NCBI GenBank assembly: GCA_015231685.1
Contig: JADGBA010000012.1
Coordinates: 2,789-15,288, forward strand
DNA from: Candidatus Omnitrophota bacterium
GTDB lineage: Bacteria > Omnitrophota > Gorgyraeia > 2-02-FULL-51-18 > JAGOUK01
DNA: 12,500 bases
Direction of reading: 5' to 3'
Shown piece by piece: positions 1 through 7,651 of the stretch. A program made the position numbers and the translations under genes. The notes under the pieces were generated by a model. It was given only the letters and a program-made list of their open reading frames with translations. It had not been told where the DNA came from and did no database searches. Numbering within the stretch: the first letter of the stretch is position 1; every line of letters begins with the position of its first letter.

Positions 1-293
1 CGGAACAAAATAGCCGCAGCTGTAATGCCATCCGCGTCATAATCACCGTAAATCAGCACACGTTCGTTACGCTCCGCAGCCTCACGAATCCGTTCCACCG
101 CCAAAGACATGTCAGAATAAAGATAGGGATCAGCCAGATTGTTTAAATCGGGATTCAGGTAGGAACGGGCTTCGGAGAGATCGGTCAAGCCCCGCTGACT
201 CAAAAGCTCCGCAAACATCGGGGAGACCGCAAGCTCACGGACGAACTCCGGCGAAGGAGATTCCGTGGGCCGGAACACCCACTGCTTGGCCAT
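1..293 (-). CDS. recJ: Single-stranded-DNA-specific 5'-3' exonuclease RecJ, N-terminal part
   Basis: Only the first 97 codons are in the window; the gene runs off the left edge. RecJ degrades single-stranded DNA 5' to 3' in recombination and mismatch repair. The fragment shows the typical N-terminal lead-in followed by DHH-family motif I, YGDYDADG at residues 82-89, where Asp84, Asp86 and Asp88 would bind the catalytic metal. The start is well fixed: ATG at 291-293 has an in-frame TAG only two codons upstream (300-302). No good Shine-Dalgarno sequence is visible. The gene follows secDF by 50 nt on the same strand and probably shares its transcript. Identity is firm from the motif and its context; domains beyond motif I cannot be judged. 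Confidence 0.9.
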   Translation of the reverse strand, partial: MAKQWVFRPTESPSPEFVRELAVSPMFAELLSQRGLTDLSEARSYLNPDLNNLADPYLYSDMSLAVERIREAAERNERVLIYGDYDADGITAAAILF

Positions 294-343
294 GAACGGC
301 TACCGGAGAGCCCGGGCTTGGCTTGGGTCGCTTTTCAACCGGC

Positions 344-2542
344 CTACCTGAGCCGCTTCCGGGCCGGCCAGGCGGTCACCACCGGGCACGACACGTACAC
401 TGTCGAATACGTGCCCGCCACCACGCCGACAATCATCACGAAGGCAAAGTCATTGATCACCGGCCCGCCAAGGAAGTAGAGCGCCACGACCACCAATAAC
501 GTGGTCACCGAGGTCAAAAGAGTCCGTGACAGAGATTCGTTAATGCTTTGATCCACGATGCCCGAGAATGGAATCCGCAGTCCGCGCCGCACATTTTCCC
601 GAACGCGGTCAAAGATCACGATGGTGTCATTTGCGGAGTAACCAACGGTTGTGAGGATGGCGGCGAGCACCGGGATCGTAATCTCCCGCCCTGTGAGAAT
701 CACCAACGCCAGACAAATGACTGCATCATGAAAAAGCGCCGCGATCGTTCCGACTGAATATCTGAGCTCAAACCGAAAGGCCAGATAAATAAGGATGATC
801 AAGAGCGATCCCATAATGGCGTAAAACGCCTTCTTTCGAAGCGCCGCGCCGATCACCGGCCCCACCTCCTCGATGCTGAGCCGTTCATGCGGAACATTCT
901 TGAAGGCGGTTGCGAGCGCCGAATCCACCTGATCGGTGGTCCCCTGCGGTGTCCGGATCACAAAATCGAATTTGGATCCGTACTGTTGAATCGTCGCGGT
1001 CCCCAGCCCCACAGTTTCCAACGCTGTACGTACCGCAGCCACATCCACGGTCTCCGCAAACCGGTATTCCTGGACCGTTCCTCCGGTGAAATCCACGCCC
1101 AAATGCGAGGGCGCCTGCGTCAAAACCACCGCAAGACCGGCTCCAACAAGAATCACAGACAACGAGGTTAATATCCGCGCTGCTTTCATGAATGGCAGAT
1201 GAGGCACCTTTTTGAGAAAAGAGAGCATCGGCAATCCCTTGGCCGGACGCATCGTGAGGAATAGCTCAAGAATAGCCCGGGTTACAAAAATACCCGAAAA
1301 GAAGCTTCCCACAATACCGATCGCCAGGGTCAGGGCGTATCCGCGCACCGGTCCCGTTCCGAATCTGAAGAGCACCAGCGCCGTCAAAAAAGTCGTCACG
1401 TTGGAATCCAGAATCGCGCTGAAAGCCTTTTTGTATCCCGCCGCGATGGCCGCTTGGACCGATTTTCCGACGCGCAATTCCTCGCGCACGCGTTCCAAAA
1501 TCAGCACGTTCGTGTCGACTGCCATACCGATGGTCAGAATCACACCCGCGATGCCCGGAAGGGTCAGCGTCCCTTTGAAGTATGCAAGCGCTGCCCCGAT
1601 CAGCAAAATGTTGAGCGCGAGAGCCAGATCCGCAACCAACCCGGCAAAAAGATAATAAACCGCCATGAAGACCACCACCAGAAGACCCGCCAGATACATG
1701 GCGCGAATCCCCTGCACAATCGAATCCCGCCCGAGCGTCGGACCCACAGTCCGCTCCTCCTGAATCTCGATGGGAGCCGGCAGGGCGCCGGCCCGGAGCG
1801 CGATCGCCAAATCGTGCGCTTCCTGGTAGCTGAAAGATCCTGTGATCTGCGCATCGCCCGACAGAATGGGTTCATTGATAACGGGCGAGGACTGGACCAC
1901 CCCATCAAGAACAATGGCCAGCTGCCGGCCCACACTGGCCGACGTGATTTCTCCAAACGTCTTTGCGCCTACGGAATCAAAAGAGATGGCTACCACCGGC
2001 TCGTTCCACTGATTGGAATACTGCACCGACGCATCCACCAATCGCTTGCCTTCCAAAAGTGTTTTGGATTCAAGAAGCACCTTGGAGCCATTTTCATGCT
2101 TTTGAATCGAAAGCCCCTCGGCCGCGAGCTGCGTCGCGTCATCCGAAGGCATGGGCTTGCTCGAAACCAGCTTGAATTCAAGGAGCGCCGTGCGCCCGAT
2201 CAAGTCCAGCGCACGCTTTCGGTCCGCCACACCGGGCAGCTGAATAATCAGCTGATCCTTACCCTGTCGTTGAATCAGAGGCTCCGAAACGCCGAACTGG
2301 TCAATACGGTTGCGAATAATTTCCAGAGCGCGTTCGGTCGCGTCTTCCTGCGCCTCCTTGGGCAACGTTTCCGTCTTAACACGAAGCACGAGGTGCATTC
2401 CGCCCTGAAGATCCAGCCCAAGCTTAAGCTTTCCGTCCAAAGGACCGGCGCCATCAGGATCAAACGGCGGATACACCACCATAAGCGCCAGACAGACCAC
2501 CGCCGCGATCAGCGGTATCCTCCATTTCAGGGTGCGGTTCAT
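344..2542 (-). CDS. secDF: Fused protein translocase subunit SecDF
   Basis: A 732-residue inner-membrane protein that uses the proton gradient to help complete Sec-dependent export. It joins SecD and SecF, which are separate in many bacteria. The SecD half has TM1 at about 8-24, the LGLDLQGG motif at 41-48, a periplasmic P1 region to about 275, and five helices between 280 and 430 including AVDTNVLILERVREEL, with the proton-path Asp343. The SecF half restarts with a helix at about 456-474, then GVDFTGG at 482-488, a periplasmic domain to about 570, and a helical block with YSANDTIVIFDRVREN (Asp639, Arg646). All expected motifs are present and nothing looks broken. Its ATG overlaps the yajC stop by 4 nt (ATGA), so translation is probably coupled. 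The natural partner YajC lies directly upstream. Confidence 0.97.
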   Translation of the reverse strand: MNRTLKWRIPLIAAVVCLALMVVYPPFDPDGAGPLDGKLKLGLDLQGGMHLVLRVKTETLPKEAQEDATERALEIIRNRIDQFGVSEPLIQRQGKDQLIIQLPGVADRKRALDLIGRTALLEFKLVSSKPMPSDDATQLAAEGLSIQKHENGSKVLLESKTLLEGKRLVDASVQYSNQWNEPVVAISFDSVGAKTFGEITSASVGRQLAIVLDGVVQSSPVINEPILSGDAQITGSFSYQEAHDLAIALRAGALPAPIEIQEERTVGPTLGRDSIVQGIRAMYLAGLLVVVFMAVYYLFAGLVADLALALNILLIGAALAYFKGTLTLPGIAGVILTIGMAVDTNVLILERVREELRVGKSVQAAIAAGYKKAFSAILDSNVTTFLTALVLFRFGTGPVRGYALTLAIGIVGSFFSGIFVTRAILELFLTMRPAKGLPMLSFLKKVPHLPFMKAARILTSLSVILVGAGLAVVLTQAPSHLGVDFTGGTVQEYRFAETVDVAAVRTALETVGLGTATIQQYGSKFDFVIRTPQGTTDQVDSALATAFKNVPHERLSIEEVGPVIGAALRKKAFYAIMGSLLIILIYLAFRFELRYSVGTIAALFHDAVICLALVILTGREITIPVLAAILTTVGYSANDTIVIFDRVRENVRRGLRIPFSGIVDQSINESLSRTLLTSVTTLLVVVALYFLGGPVINDFAFVMIVGVVAGTYSTVYVSCPVVTAWPARKRLR

Positions 2543-2853
2543 GATGCCTGCCCCTTCTTGCGGGAGAGGCAGCCCTTTTCCACTTCAATACGCACGTTGT
2601 CCGCGACCCGGATGACCACGGTCGCATCCTTAACCTGAACCACCGTCCCGTGGATGCCTCCCGTAGTGACAACCTCATCGTTTTTCTGCACCGCGTTCAC
2701 AAAATTCTGATGCTCTTTCTGGCGACGCTGCTGTGGCCGGATCAGAAGAAAATAAAAGATCACAAACATGAACACGAGCGGCAGGAAGCTCATGAAAACC
2801 GGGGGCTCACCGGAACTTGCCGCAACTCCAAAGGCCAGGAAGGATTCCATCAT
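2539..2853 (-). CDS. yajC: Preprotein translocase accessory subunit YajC
   Basis: A 104-residue single-span membrane protein that associates with SecDF at the SecYEG translocon. It shows the family layout: a short N-terminal part, one helix at about 21-38, the hallmark RPQQRRQKEHQ just after the membrane at 39-49, then a small beta-rich cytoplasmic domain with the GG(I)HGTVV turn and a basic tail. Two consecutive ATG codons are possible starts. The first, at 2851-2853, overlaps the tgt stop as ATGA. A GGAG lies about a dozen nt upstream, rather far. The 3' end overlaps secDF by 4 nt. The order tgt-yajC-secD(F) is a widely conserved gene string. Confidence 0.96.
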   Translation of the reverse strand: MMESFLAFGVAASSGEPPVFMSFLPLVFMFVIFYFLLIRPQQRRQKEHQNFVNAVQKNDEVVTTGGIHGTVVQVKDATVVIRVADNVRIEVEKGCLSRKKGQAS

Positions 2854-3986
2854 TTGTTGTTATCACTCCGATAATTTTCGAAAAACGCGTTTTTAAACCG
2901 CAAAAAGCGGCCATCCAGAATTGAACGACGCATATCGTCGAGCAATTTTATAAAAAACGTCAGGTTATGTAAAGAAGCCAATCGTAACCCCAACATTTCC
3001 CGCGCCATAAAAAGATGTCTCAAATAGGCCAGGGAGTATTTCTGACAGGCTTCACAAGGGCATTTCGGGTCCATCGGGCCCCGGTCGCGTCGAAACGCAG
3101 CGTTTCTCAAGATTAGCCGCCCGCGCGATGTAAACACCGTGCCGTTGCGCCCGTTTCTCGTCGGCACCACACAGTCAAACATATCCACGCCGCGCTCAAC
3201 ACCTATAAATAGATCTTCCGGGTAACCCACGCCCATCAAATACCGCGGCTTTTTGGGTTGGATGACTTCAACAGCCGCCGAAAGCGCTTTACCCAAAAGA
3301 TGTCGCGGCTCACCCACCGAAAGCCCGCCGATCGCGATGCCCGGAGTTTCCATGGCGTCGACTTCCCGGGCGGCCCGTGCCCGAAGATCCTCAAAAACGC
3401 CGCCCTGGACAATGCCAAAGAGATGCCCGTGCGGCCGCTTGAGACGCTTCCAGGCATCAACGGATTCCTTGAGCCAGACCCGCGTGCGATCCACCGCGCG
3501 CTCTATCTGCTCTCGAGAGGCGGGATATGGAGGGCATTCGTCCAGCGGCATCATGATATCCACCCCAAGCTTTTGCTGTATGCCGATCACCTGCGCCGGG
3601 GTAAGTTTATGCAACGATCCGTCCAGATGAGACTTGAATGTCAGGCCCTCATCGGACAATTCCTTGGGTTCTCCCAAAGAAAAAATCTGATACCCACCCG
3701 AATCGGTGAGGATCGGACCGTCCCAACCCATAAACCGATGAAGTCCTCCGAGATCCCCGATCAAATCTTCACCCGGGCGCAGGTGCAAATGATAGGCGTT
3801 GGAGAGAATGATCTGGGCGCCGGCACGCTTGAGCTCCCCCGGCGTCACCGTTTTGACGGTGGCGTGCGTACCGACGGGCATAAACACCGGCGTTCGAATG
3901 ACGCCACGGGCGGTTCGGAGAATCCCCGCCCTGGCCGCGGTTGACCGGTCCCGCCGCACAACCCTGAATATTCCGGCCGAGCTCAC
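2850..3986 (-). CDS. tgt: Queuine tRNA-ribosyltransferase (bacterial TGT)
   Basis: A 378-residue enzyme that swaps guanine-34 of GUN-anticodon tRNAs for the queuosine precursor preQ1. Visible landmarks are TDSGGYQ with general-base candidate Asp95, the substrate-pocket segment PLDECPPY (Asp149), GIVQGG at 191-196, GGLSVGE at 220-226, and MFDCVVPTRNGRNG with the nucleophile Asp271. The structural zinc site is Cys309-x-Cys311-x2-Cys314 followed by His340. Length is normal for the family. The start codon is GTG at 3984-3986 and overlaps the stop of the upstream membrane-protein gene by 4 nt (GTGA); a weak GGGA lies upstream. QueA, the next enzyme acting after Tgt, is encoded two genes upstream, so two consecutive steps of tRNA queuosine formation share this cluster. 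No preQ1 synthesis gene is present in the window. Confidence 0.97.
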   Translation of the reverse strand: MSSAGIFRVVRRDRSTAARAGILRTARGVIRTPVFMPVGTHATVKTVTPGELKRAGAQIILSNAYHLHLRPGEDLIGDLGGLHRFMGWDGPILTDSGGYQIFSLGEPKELSDEGLTFKSHLDGSLHKLTPAQVIGIQQKLGVDIMMPLDECPPYPASREQIERAVDRTRVWLKESVDAWKRLKRPHGHLFGIVQGGVFEDLRARAAREVDAMETPGIAIGGLSVGEPRHLLGKALSAAVEVIQPKKPRYLMGVGYPEDLFIGVERGVDMFDCVVPTRNGRNGTVFTSRGRLILRNAAFRRDRGPMDPKCPCEACQKYSLAYLRHLFMAREMLGLRLASLHNLTFFIKLLDDMRRSILDGRFLRFKNAFFENYRSDNNK

Positions 3987-4432
3987 CGGTCCCGCTCGAT
4001 CTTGACGCGAGGCTTCCGATCCGCCGCATGAGCAAATACAAAACGGACGGACCGCTTAGCGAGATAAATCGCGAGAAAAAATTCGTAAACGAAGGTGCTG
4101 AGGTTCACAATCCTCTGGAAAGCGCCGTGCGGCCAATGGCCCGAATACACCCAGGTCCCCTGAGCCGCGAAGAGTACCTGCGGATAGAAGACAAGGCAAA
4201 AAATGACGTACTTCCAAAGAAAGAGACTTCGGGCGCGCTTCTGCAATACCTTGAGCTGCGAAATCAGCGAGACGTTGACTGACAGGAGCACCAGGTGAAA
4301 AAAGAAGTCAAAGATGACCCTTCCTTTCCACTGATAAAGGTGAACGATATTGAGCGCGCATGCTGCCACATAAAAGAACAAGCCCACCCAAAAATAAAAA
4401 TAGAGCTCCTGCCGAACTTTGGTATCGTCCAT
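3983..4432 (-). CDS. Small four-helix integral membrane protein of unknown function
   Basis: I do not recognise this 149-residue protein. It is strongly hydrophobic and aromatic-rich, with four probable membrane helices at about 10-32, 39-60, 69-93 and 107-127 and a basic C-terminal tail ending RKPRVKIERDR. That tail suggests a cytoplasmic C-terminus by the positive-inside rule. No catalytic motif or signal peptide is obvious. The gene looks real: ATG at 4430-4432 overlaps the nnrE stop by one base (TAATG), AGGAG lies 3 nt upstream, and the 3' end overlaps tgt by 4 nt (GTGA). Its place between nnrE and tgt gives no functional assignment. A transporter for a queuosine precursor can be imagined, but nothing in the sequence demonstrates it. 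Confidence 0.8.
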   Translation of the reverse strand: MDDTKVRQELYFYFWVGLFFYVAACALNIVHLYQWKGRVIFDFFFHLVLLSVNVSLISQLKVLQKRARSLFLWKYVIFCLVFYPQVLFAAQGTWVYSGHWPHGAFQRIVNLSTFVYEFFLAIYLAKRSVRFVFAHAADRKPRVKIERDR

Positions 4433-5142
4433 TATCTCCTCTTTCTCGGTAAGCTTCCCGGCGGCAATGAAATACGACCGATACTGATTCTACCGCAAAA
4501 ACGTCTCGCCGTGCGCGTTGTCACTCCCCTCTTGATTGCACCCAAAGCGACGGTGTAGCGGGCATGAATCGCCACCCCGAGAACCTCGCCCGTATCCGAA
4601 TCCAGACCCGAGGGAATGTCCACTGCCACAATGGTCCCCGCGTCTTGATTCATTCGCTCAATCAAACCCGAATAGGGCGGCCGGATCGGCCGTGAAAGAC
4701 CCGTCCCGAAGAGAGCGTCCACCACAATATCCGCACGTCGCAACCGGCGAGATTGATCTGAATTCGGGAGCCTCGCCGCCCTGAGGACAGGAATTCCGCA
4801 TGCCCTGAGAATGGCCAGATTTGTGGCAGCAATCACGCTGAGTGTTCGTTCCGATCCTGCAAAAATGACTTCCACCTTCTCTCCAGCAAAAGCAAGGTGC
4901 CGCGCAGCCACAAAGCCGTCACCCCCGTTATTTCCGGGTCCGGCCACCACCACCAGACTGCTTCGTCGGCGACGAGGACGGAGTATGCCCAGAACGCTCT
5001 CTGCGACCGAGCGGCCCGCATTTTCCATCAAGACGGCCTCAGAGATCCCAAAGCGTGAACGTGCCCTTTTTTCCGCGAGGATCATCTGCTTTGTGGTGAC
5101 CACCGGAAGATGCCGGTTAGAGGATAAGCATGGCGTCGCCAT
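4432..5142 (-). CDS. nnrE: NAD(P)H-hydrate epimerase (YjeF N-terminal domain)
   Basis: Repairs damaged nicotinamide cofactors by interconverting the R and S epimers of hydrated NAD(P)H. The Rossmann-like YjeF_N fold is shown by VTTKQM near the N-terminus, LMENAGR, the glycine-rich AGPGNNGGDGFVAARH (about 67-82 from this start), VVDALFGTGL with its conserved Asp, and VAVDIPSGLDSDTG. The protein ends soon after GRISIGRISLP, so it lacks the C-terminal dehydratase (NnrD/YjeF_C) domain often fused to it. The start is uncertain. ATG at 5140-5142 gives a family-like length but has no clear ribosome site. ATG at 5173-5175 has GAGG 9 nt upstream and adds 11 residues. GTG at 5101-5103 would avoid overlapping queA. 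The 3' end overlaps the next gene by one base. Confidence 0.93.
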   Translation of the reverse strand: MATPCLSSNRHLPVVTTKQMILAEKRARSRFGISEAVLMENAGRSVAESVLGILRPRRRRSSLVVVAGPGNNGGDGFVAARHLAFAGEKVEVIFAGSERTLSVIAATNLAILRACGIPVLRAARLPNSDQSRRLRRADIVVDALFGTGLSRPIRPPYSGLIERMNQDAGTIVAVDIPSGLDSDTGEVLGVAIHARYTVALGAIKRGVTTRTARRFCGRISIGRISLPPGSLPRKRR

Positions 5143-6184
5143 AAGAATAGAAGCGGTATTTCCGTTTAACCGCATACCGGTATGCCTCGAGAATTAACTC
5201 CCGGCCCGCAAAGGCCGAGACCAGCATGAGCAGGGTCGATCGAGGTAAATGAAAGTTGGTCAAAAGCCCTCCAACAACCTCAAATTCAAAGGGCGGCGTG
5301 ATAAACAAATCCGTCTCACCGCTTCCCGAGAGAACCTTACCGCCGGCCACACAGGTTTCCAAAGTCCGCACGGTGGTCGTGCCCACAGCCCAGATTCGCC
5401 GCTTTTCCCTGAGCGCCACGTTCAGCGCGTCAGCGACTTTGGGAAGAACGGAAAAGCTCTCCGGATGCATCCGATGCGATGAAGGATCCCGCACAGGCAA
5501 AAAGGTCCCCGGTCCGACGTGAAGAGTTACTTTGTGGACCATGGCTCCCCGGGCCGCCATCCCTTTGAGGTGCTGATCTTCAAAATGCAACCCGGCTGTT
5601 GGCGCGGCAACCGAGCCGTCATTGGCGGCATAAATCGTTTGGTATCGATCCCGGTCTTCCGGCAGCTCGGTCCGTCTGATATATGGCGGCAACGGCACAG
5701 CGCCGTACTCCCGGCAAATGGCAGATAAATCCCCATCGGGAGAGACCACCTTGGCAAATCCATCCGGATCCGTCAAAAGACAGCGGATCGCGCTTCCTTG
5801 CCCCCCGGCATGCACGGTCTGCCCGTCCTTGAGTCTTGGCCGGGCCAGCGCCCACCACGACCCGTCGGAATCACCGGACGGCCGCACCAGGAGCACCTCC
5901 GCCTTACCTCCGGTCTCCTTGCGGCAGGGGATTCTCGCGGGTATAACCCGCGAGTCATTCATCACGACCGCCTCTCCCGTTCGGACAAAATCACACACCT
6001 CGTCAAACGCATGATCTTCCCAGGTGCCGGCATTTCGATCGACCACCAGAAGTCGCGACGCGCCACGCCGGACTGACGGACGCTGCGCGATTCGATCTTC
6101 CGGAAGATCGAAGTCATAATCTTCAAGGCGTATTTCGGGTCTTTCGAGGGATGAATCCTTTTTGGCCGGTTTACCTGATTTCAC
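5117..6184 (-). CDS. queA: S-adenosylmethionine:tRNA ribosyltransferase-isomerase QueA
   Basis: Transfers and isomerises the ribosyl moiety of S-adenosylmethionine onto preQ1-modified tRNA to give epoxyqueuosine, the step after Tgt. Typical segments run the full length: DYDFDLPEDRIAQ, SRLLVVDR, VVMNDSRVIPARI, GGKAEVLLVRP, VAAPTAGLHF, LHVGPGTFLPVR, MHPESF, VGTTTVRTLE, TNFHLPRSTLLMLVSAFAG and the closing YSYGDAMLIL. GTG at 6182-6184 is preferred because AGGGAG (6192-6197) lies 7 nt upstream. A TTG two codons earlier (6188-6190) is the longest option but sits too close to that site. Either way about 20 residues precede the usual family start, a short lysine-rich extension of unknown meaning. It overlaps the HD gene by 14 nt and nnrE by about 26 nt. 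Confidence 0.96.
   Translation of the reverse strand: MKSGKPAKKDSSLERPEIRLEDYDFDLPEDRIAQRPSVRRGASRLLVVDRNAGTWEDHAFDEVCDFVRTGEAVVMNDSRVIPARIPCRKETGGKAEVLLVRPSGDSDGSWWALARPRLKDGQTVHAGGQGSAIRCLLTDPDGFAKVVSPDGDLSAICREYGAVPLPPYIRRTELPEDRDRYQTIYAANDGSVAAPTAGLHFEDQHLKGMAARGAMVHKVTLHVGPGTFLPVRDPSSHRMHPESFSVLPKVADALNVALREKRRIWAVGTTTVRTLETCVAGGKVLSGSGETDLFITPPFEFEVVGGLLTNFHLPRSTLLMLVSAFAGRELILEAYRYAVKRKYRFYSYGDAMLIL
5934..5954. repeat. Perfect 9-bp inverted repeat inside queA
   Basis: CTCGCGGGT (5934-5942) and ACCCGCGAG (5946-5954) are exact reverse complements separated by 3 bases. In the queA mRNA they would form a GC-rich hairpin across the codons for the conserved stretch DSRVIPAR. No T-run follows on either strand, so it does not look like an intrinsic terminator. 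It may be a by-product of codon choice. Confidence 0.55.
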
Positions 6185-6869
6185 CTGCAAGCTCCCTGGT
6201 TAGCTCCAGATACTTTTTTTCGATGCCTTCAGAAAAGATAAGACGCTCAAGGCTTGGATCAAACGCGATCGTCTGACCGGGAACGCTCCACACAAACAAC
6301 GGATCCAGGGCTGAAACAATCCCCCCTTCCGAAGTGTAACCAACAACATCCGACTGATAGTATACCGTTAGATACCTAAAATATTCATTCGCCGGCATCC
6401 GCGCGCCGTCTGAAGACTCCCGAATCACATCCGCCGCTTCCTTGAGGCCGACTTCATTTTTTAGATAAGCGCCCACCGGATCGTGCTTGAGAAGCGCGTG
6501 GATAAGCCGCTTGGCGGCATGATCCAGCGGCAGCCGGTCTTCGATAGCGGTCAGCATCTCCAGAGTGAACTTATGCTGGAGACGCTTGTTCCCTTCCAGA
6601 ATCGCTCTGGGCTTTCCTATATCGTGCAACGCCAAAAGCATTCTCAGGCAAGATCTCTCCCACCCCGTCCAACGTAAACCCCCAAAATACTTTTCAAAAG
6701 CGCGCATCACAATCAAGGTGTGCTGCCCAAGCGAAATGCGCCGGTGAGTACCGACAAAAGACGACCATAATGATGGATGGAGGCCGGCCGACTCCAAGGC
6801 GTCGAGTAATTCCGGCGGCGAATACACGTCCGAATTAATCAGTTGATGAGTCAGGGAGAATGCGCACAT
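6171..6869 (-). CDS. HD-domain metal-dependent phosphohydrolase-like protein
   Basis: A soluble protein of 232 residues with no signal peptide. The core fits an HD-superfamily hydrolase. Counting from ATG, there is a His at about 50 (LGQHTLIVMRAFEKYF) and the diagnostic ALHDIGKPRAI with His-Asp at 82-83. Further candidate ligands are His99 (LQHKFTLEML), His129 (LLKHDPVG) and Asp174 (YYQSDVVGYT). The HDIGKP and following QHK spacing recalls HD domains attached to tRNA nucleotidyltransferases, but no nucleotidyltransferase domain is present. The substrate is unknown; nucleotides or cyclic dinucleotides are possible from family knowledge only. The preferred start ATG (6867-6869) overlaps the fecR-like stop as TGATG; a TTG one codon upstream is less likely. 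Its end overlaps queA by 14 nt, so expression with the queuosine genes is likely. Confidence 0.85.
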   Translation of the reverse strand: MCAFSLTHQLINSDVYSPPELLDALESAGLHPSLWSSFVGTHRRISLGQHTLIVMRAFEKYFGGLRWTGWERSCLRMLLALHDIGKPRAILEGNKRLQHKFTLEMLTAIEDRLPLDHAAKRLIHALLKHDPVGAYLKNEVGLKEAADVIRESSDGARMPANEYFRYLTVYYQSDVVGYTSEGGIVSALDPLFVWSVPGQTIAFDPSLERLIFSEGIEKKYLELTRELAGEIR

Positions 6870-7633
6870 CAAAACAACATACGGCGTTCGGTAGAATCGG
6901 CGCGCAAATCATCGCGCTCGAATTCCAGGTTGAGCAAAACTTCTTCTTCCTTCATTTCGGCTTCGCGATTGGCTTCTTCTCTCGTGGCAGCAATTTCGTA
7001 TCCCTGGATGCGCAGCTTTTGAATCACCTTGCCGAGCTCAGCCCAATCCTCCGCCGTCAGTTCCTCAACATCATGAAGCCCGGCGGCCGCGCCGCCGACC
7101 TTAACCTTCTCCCCCATATCTAGAAGAACGCTGTCAAACGTCATTCCCCCACCCTTCTCCAATGCCGTCACACGAACGCTCCCCGCAAAAGTTAATATCT
7201 CGGACATCTCCGGATGAATCCGGACCCAGAATCGAGTGCCCCGCACGGACGCCATGGCTACGGGAGAACTGACGTTGAATCCCTGACGCCGGTTTAGGCC
7301 GTCCAGGACCGCAAAGACATCCCCCCGCTCCATACGCAGTTCGGTAGACCCTTTGTCCACTCCGACTCTTCCCTCGCCGCGTATCCGCAGAAAATTCTTA
7401 TCGTTGGAACCCTTCTTAACCCAAAGCTCTCCGGATGCTTGAACCCGGAATCGGTCTTCGTGCCCCAACAGACCCTTCGTTGCAAGGCTGGACCACACCG
7501 AACGGTCATCGCGACTAACGTATGCTCCGCGATCAAAGTCAAGTACTTCCAGTCCATCCTTTTCACCAGCTGCGGGTACCGCCAGAAGGAGAAGAGCCGG
7601 AATCAGTGCATAAATGACGCTAATCCGGCGCAT
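6869..7633 (-). CDS. Exported FecR-domain protein
   Basis: A 254-residue protein with a Sec signal peptide (RR then a hydrophobic core at 7-20, probable cleavage near AAG/E at 23-24). The FecR-type beta domain covers about 80-180: LRIRGEGRVGV, LRMERGDVFAVLDG, FNVSSPVAMASVRGTRFWVRI, ILTFAGSVRVTAL and LDMGEKVKVG. The VRGTRFWV step is typical of the family. The last 65 residues are charged and probably helical. Classical FecR proteins are anti-sigma regulators with a cytoplasmic N-terminus and one membrane span. This one is simply exported, with no anti-sigma segment and no adjacent sigma factor, so that role should not be transferred. ATG at 7631-7633 has AGGAGG (7639-7644) 5 nt upstream. It is the first gene of the overlapping chain that runs to secDF. 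Confidence 0.9.
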   Translation of the reverse strand: MRRISVIYALIPALLLLAVPAAGEKDGLEVLDFDRGAYVSRDDRSVWSSLATKGLLGHEDRFRVQASGELWVKKGSNDKNFLRIRGEGRVGVDKGSTELRMERGDVFAVLDGLNRRQGFNVSSPVAMASVRGTRFWVRIHPEMSEILTFAGSVRVTALEKGGGMTFDSVLLDMGEKVKVGGAAAGLHDVEELTAEDWAELGKVIQKLRIQGYEIAATREEANREAEMKEEEVLLNLEFERDDLRADSTERRMLF

Positions 7634-7651
7634 ACTCGCCTCCTATTTGCG

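Noticed and set aside
309..318. AGCCCGGGCT palindrome between secDF and recJ
   Set aside because: Ten-base palindrome without loop or T-run; not a convincing terminator or operator, and the 50-nt gap is otherwise unremarkable.
1454..2638. Long plus-strand open frame of 394 codons opposite secDF and yajC
   Set aside because: It lies antisense to two intact, recognisable genes, has no family-like motif and an arginine/histidine-rich shadow composition typical of the reverse frame of a GC-rich gene.
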